64,000 nucleotides of DNA, from assembly GCA_948567375.1 (NCBI GenBank), contig OX419758.1, forward strand, positions 20,031,001-20,095,000. The letters run 5' to 3'. This stretch comes from Lunularia cruciata (lineage: Eukaryota > Streptophyta > Marchantiopsida > Lunulariales > Lunulariaceae). The notes below the pieces were generated by a model, which saw only the letters and a program-made list of their open reading frames with translations, had not been told where the DNA came from and did no database searches. Each line of letters starts with the position of its first letter. Position 1 is the stretch's first letter. The position numbers and the translations under genes were made by a program. This document shows positions 60,555 through 64,000 of the stretch, in pieces.

Positions 60555-61170
60555 GGAGATGTGAGTTTACTTCCATAGAAAATGCATTTATTCAATCAAT
60601 GATCAGACAATATGCGATGATAAGAATAGAATTATGGAAAAGAATTCCATATTCCATGTGAGGTGACCTCCATGTACGGAGAGGTGAGTTTACTTCAATA
60701 GAAAATGCATTTATTCAATCAAGGTCAGATGATGCGATGATAAGAATAGAATTATGGAATTCCATATTCAAAGTTTACGGATCTTTTGTAACATTCATTA
60801 AATTTGAAAACCTTTGAGATGATATGCCATGATAACAATAGAATTATGGAAAAGAATTCCATATTCAAAGTTTAGGTTGTGAAAGTTTAGAATTATGGAA
60901 AAGAATTCCATATTCAAAGTTTAGGTTGTGAAAGTTTAGGGATCTTTTGTAACATTTCATTCATTAAATTTGAAAACCTATGAGAGTGTCATTCACTAAA
61001 CAAATTTGAAATCCTTTAACAGGTGATGTTTGGAGATGTGAGTTTACTTCAATGGAAAGTGCATTTATTCAACCAATAGTGATATGATGTGATGATAAGT
61101 GGAGAATTATCCACTTGGATGTAGGTAAAAAGAATTCCATATTCAGAGTTTAGTTGGTGAAAGTTTAGGG
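60555..61170. repeat. nested tandem repeats
   Basis: Units beginning ggagatgtgagtttacttc at 60555, 60678 (variant) and 61032 share atgcatttattcaa and a trailing aattatggaaaagaattccatattcaaagttta. Within them gaattatggaaaagaattcc... through gtgaaagtttag is repeated back to back with a 49-bp period near 60841-60938. Confidence 0.85.
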
Positions 61171-61224
61171 TATGGAATATTGACAATTATTTCTAATGTT
61201 GATTGGCAAGTTATTATTGAGTTT

Positions 61225-61357
61225 GTGGCTAATGACCTGTGTGACATTTGCTCAAGAATGCACAGATCATTTTTAAAGATGCATCCACCTTTAAACATGT
61301 CATATCATGTTAAAAGGTGGGTGGCTAATGATCTATGTGACATTTGCTCAGGAATGC
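61225..61357. repeat. tandem repeat, period 96 bp
   Basis: gtggctaatgacctgtgtga at 61225 recurs as gtggctaatgatctatgtga at 61321, each followed by catttgctca.gaatgc. Confidence 0.85.
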
Positions 61358-61530
61358 CTTATCATGTGATGATATGACATGTTTAAAAATGTCTGAGTTT
61401 TGGTTGCGCATTATTTGAAAGCAATTAGTATTTAATAGGAGATGTTGTTTATGTGTCAATGAGTCATATGGTACTTTGTTCAAACAAGCTAACATGCAAG
61501 AAATGAAGAATTTCAACCATTGTTTAACAA
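61255..61530. repeat. dispersed repeat shared with 50100-50373
   Basis: Second copy of the dispersed repeat, ending just before the copia LTR. The match includes gagttttggtt, gtcaatgagtcat and ttcaaccattgttt in conserved order. Confidence 0.75.
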
Positions 61531-61537
61531 GAACAAG

Positions 61538-61705
61538 TGTTAGGAGTTAACTCAGGTCTTGAGTAACTCAAGTTAGTCTGATTGTGATCAGTTAGTCTAG
61601 GGCTGGACTAATATATGAGCGAGCTAGTAGAAGCTCTCCATGACACATTAGTTGTATTATCAATAAAGCTACTAATGTGTGGAAGTAGCAAGGTTGGACG
61701 GTTTA
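61538..61705 (+). repeat. 5' LTR of copia element (about 168 bp)
   Basis: Starts TGTTAGGAG and contains a TATA-like ctaatatatgagc near 61607 and AATAAA at 61662-61667. It ends shortly before the primer-binding site. The exact 3' border is uncertain because no clean CA adjoins the primer site. Confidence 0.6.
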
Positions 61706-61707
61706 AT

Positions 61708-61719
61708 TGGTATCAGAGC
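61708..61719 (+). promoter_or_regulatory. primer-binding site, initiator tRNA-Met
   Basis: TGGTATCAGAGC, the exact complement of the 3' end of plant initiator tRNA-Met used by most plant copia elements. Confidence 0.92.
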
Positions 61720-62772
61720 AAATTGGTTGAAAATAGAAACTTGTGAGAAGGAGGTGGATGAGTTTGCAAAGCAGGAGGCAAAGCTAAGAAGAAGATCAAA
61801 GGTCGTAATCACCAATTGCATGCATGTTGGATGTCCATGTAGCTGGTTTCAATGCAATTCCGGAAGGATCTGCGTAAAAAGGAGTTTTGCACCAAGGAGA
61901 ATAAAGTAGAAGGATGTGTGTTGCAGGTGTTGGTGAAGATAACTTTGAGCAAAGGAGATAATAAGGTTTACTTCAAGGTGGACTTTGATTCTACTCACCA
62001 AGGGTTTAGCTGCATTGTTGGTTGAGGGACTCTCCGGTGCCACTATGACTGAGATTTTGAATGTAACTCCTGATTTCCTTCAAATGCTTGGATTGAAATA
62101 GAGCTTGATGCCATCTTGAAGCAATGGGTTTTTAAATAAGCTGAATCTGATGCAAAAGAAAATGCTTAGTAAGTACATGGAAGCAAAAGCTGCAAAAAAC
62201 TAAAAATAAAAAATCTGGAAGTGTGAATAGGTTTATGGAGTTCAGTAGTCAAGCAGCTGCCCCGGCATTGTGAAAGAAGAAAGTATTCTGGGAAGGGGAA
62301 GAAATCAGCAGCTTGTAGTGGTAGAAGTAGGCAGTATGGAGGACAAGAGACTAATGATATATTGATGACACAAGGTGCAATGCTTCCTCTACACAAGCTC
62401 TAATCAAAGGAAGTGGGAGATTGAACTGTCCATCAGATTGAAAGAACATGGGGAATCCTTGGTGAGTAGTTCAACAAGGAGCAAGCAAGGAGCTAGAATT
62501 GCTTAGGACTTGATGGTGTTTGGATTTGTTTCAAAAGATCAAGCAGGCATGGGTGATGGGCAAAGGAGGAAGATCCAAGGCTGAAAGTGTAATGACGCGG
62601 ATGTAGAGGCCGGTTGTGTTGCTTATAGATCTACCAATGGATGAACATTCTTGCTTGTTTTCCTAGGAAATTGCTCAATGTTGGAATAAGAAGGAGCAAT
62701 TGGTCCCAATTTGGCATTGTTGATTTTAGGAGTGTTTGTTTCTTGAGAGAGAGAGAGAGATGTGAAAAGAAT

Positions 62773-62802
62773 GGTTGTGGTTGTGGTTGTGGTTGTGGTT
62801 GT
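62773..62802. repeat. (GGTTGT)5 microsatellite
   Basis: Five perfect GGTTGT hexamers, preceded by a short (GA)n at about 62745-62760. They lie inside the degraded copia gag region and account for the low-complexity frames there. Confidence 0.95.
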
Positions 62803-63211
62803 GCCTTAGTGATTGAGTTGACAAAAGTTTGGGTCTTGGTGGTGGCCAATCTTGCCTGGCTTGTTGAGTTGTAGAAGGCAAATTAGAAGATCATAGGCAA
62901 AGAGAGATGATGTCCAGGAGTGTTCTCACTCTATACCTCAACAGCGCTACATCATATTGTCTGAGTTGTAATAGTGGCCGAGATGTAGCAACATTGAGAT
63001 CTATCAAGCGAGTAAATCATCTAAGAGATCTCGCTCTTTTGTTGGAGTCCGCATGCAAAGCTCTGCTAGTGCTTGCTATAGTAGTTGGCCGAGTTGGATA
63101 AAAAATACCTATCAGCTGTGAGTACAAGAGACTCAAAGGCAATATTGTGAAAGATTTCAATCAAATTCATGGTGTTAAACATAGATCATAGGAGGACTCA
63201 ATAGCGGACAA

Positions 63212-63420
63212 ATGGGGAGGGAGGAAAGATCTAAGACTAGATCTTGGTCTAGGAAGAGATCCGAAGACCATAAGACCATGCTCTTTTGGAAGTGTGACAA
63301 AGCTGGCCACCCCAAGAGACATTGTCATGGCAAAGCAATCAAGCCTTCTTCAACAAATGTGGCAAAAGACAACAAGGAAGAAAAAAAGGATGACCTGCTT
63401 GATGACGACTATGCTCTATG
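63212..63420 (+). pseudogene. copia gag C-terminus with degenerate zinc knuckle
   Basis: Arg/Ser-rich stretch followed by FWKCDKAGHPKRHC. This is a CX2CX4HX4C knuckle whose first cysteine is replaced by Phe. The frame ends at a stop just before the protease, which reopens in another frame. Confidence 0.8.
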
Positions 63421-63469
63421 ACACCAATGATATGCCCTTTGTACTTCATTTCAAGAAAGAGGAGATGAA

Positions 63470-64000
63470 TGGATTCTAGATTGTGCTTGTTCATACCATA
63501 TGTGTTGCAAAAGAGTGTTCTTAAATTCTTACTTGATATCAAATGGTTCAATTTTGATGAGGAATGATCACCCTTGTCATATTGTAGGTATTGGATCTAT
63601 TGAGATTCAAATGTTTGATAGTCTTGGGGGCACATTGACTAATGTCAAGCATATCCCTTACATGAGGAAGAGCTTGATACTCTTGGCGTATTTGACACAC
63701 ATGGTCATCAATGGGAAGTAGTTGATGGTGTAGTTTGAGTCATGGCTAGGAAAAAAGTCACTTAAAGAGAAATAGGCACAAGAATCTTTAAGTGCTAAAG
63801 GGCAACACTATTTATGGAGAAGCTCATGCTACTTGATCTCATGATATGATTGAATACTTGTGGCATTCGAGCCTAGGTCTCATTAGTGAGAAAAGCATGT
63901 TTATTCTTTGCAAGAAAGGCATTATTTGTACATACGGTCTAGCAGTTTAGAATTTTGTGAGCATTGTGTACTAGGGAAGCAACAAAGGACTGCTTTTGGT
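63470..64000 (+). pseudogene. copia protease and GAG-pre-integrase region (partial)
   Basis: The protease begins WILDCACSYHMC, where the active-site triplet D-T/S-A/G has become D-C-A. It continues with GIGSIEIQMFD and LTNVKHIPYMRKSLI. After a stop at about 63720, the pre-integrase segment has LWHSSLGLISEKSMFIL and ends LEFCEHCVLGKQQRTAFG at the window edge. The HHCC zinc motif of integrase starts here. Confidence 0.88.

Larger units (their letters stand above)
61538..64000 (+). mobile_element. Ty1/copia retrotransposon, 5' part, runs past window end
   Basis: Parts in order: a short 5' LTR, a perfect initiator tRNA-Met primer site, a degraded gag, a zinc knuckle, an aspartic protease, and a GAG-pre-integrase region that reaches the last base. 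The order protease then pre-integrase/integrase is Ty1/copia type. Gag has many stops. The 3' end is outside the window. Confidence 0.9.

Noticed and set aside
60555-61170. Possible CRISPR-like array
   Set aside because: Repeats are of unequal length with no regular spacers. They are ordinary nested tandem duplications in eukaryotic DNA.

Overview
This window is nuclear DNA of a land plant. It holds three recognisable plant genes in a large amount of transposon wreckage: an ATG8-family autophagy gene (+, 5984-6370), a three-exon CTF8 gene for the Ctf18-RFC cohesion/PCNA-loader complex (+, 21569-23326), and an F-box gene of the At2g27310/At2g36090 type (-, 33594-34733). A fourth, unidentified spliced gene may lie on the minus strand at 8381-9325. 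GT-AG introns, plant-type LTR retrotransposons primed by initiator tRNA-Met, and low gene density fit a plant. The dominant non-LTR family is not the L1/RTE type usual in seed plants, so I lean towards an early-diverging lineage such as a bryophyte, with low confidence.

Layout. 1-11.2 kb: low-copy DNA with local tandem duplications, the ATG8 gene and the minus-strand exon series. 11.6-20.9 kb: a full-length but dead non-LTR element (about 3.7 kb) split by a Ty3/gypsy chromovirus with two LTRs and a 5-bp target duplication. 20.9-27.8 kb: CTF8 and unassigned DNA. 27.8-31.4 kb: four insertions from the 3' end of the same non-LTR family. 33.6-35.2 kb: F-box gene and its promoter. 36.2-39.7 kb: diverged tandem repeats and a very AT-rich block. 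39.9-47 kb: a 5'-truncated copy of the non-LTR family, a 96-bp tail copy, and a strongly diverged relative. 47-53.6 kb: repeat-rich DNA, AT microsatellites, a purine-rich tract and a degenerate satellite-like array. 53.6-58.4 kb: eroded Ty3/gypsy element. 58.4-60.3 kb: 5' half of a second copy of the non-LTR element. 60.5-61.5 kb: nested tandem repeats. 61.5 kb to the end: 5' part of a Ty1/copia element that runs off the window.

Most novel point: the non-LTR family has an N-terminal C2H2 finger, no room for an apurinic endonuclease, a reverse transcriptase with an ADD box, a CCHC knuckle and a C-terminal restriction-like endonuclease type segment, which is an R2-like architecture. Its stop codon lies inside a GC palindrome, and it leaves very short 3'-tail insertions (31, 38, 96 and 98 bp), each framed by its own target-site duplication. 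The two longest begin exactly at the stop-codon palindrome. One insertion sits in one unit of a tandem duplication whose other unit preserves the empty site.
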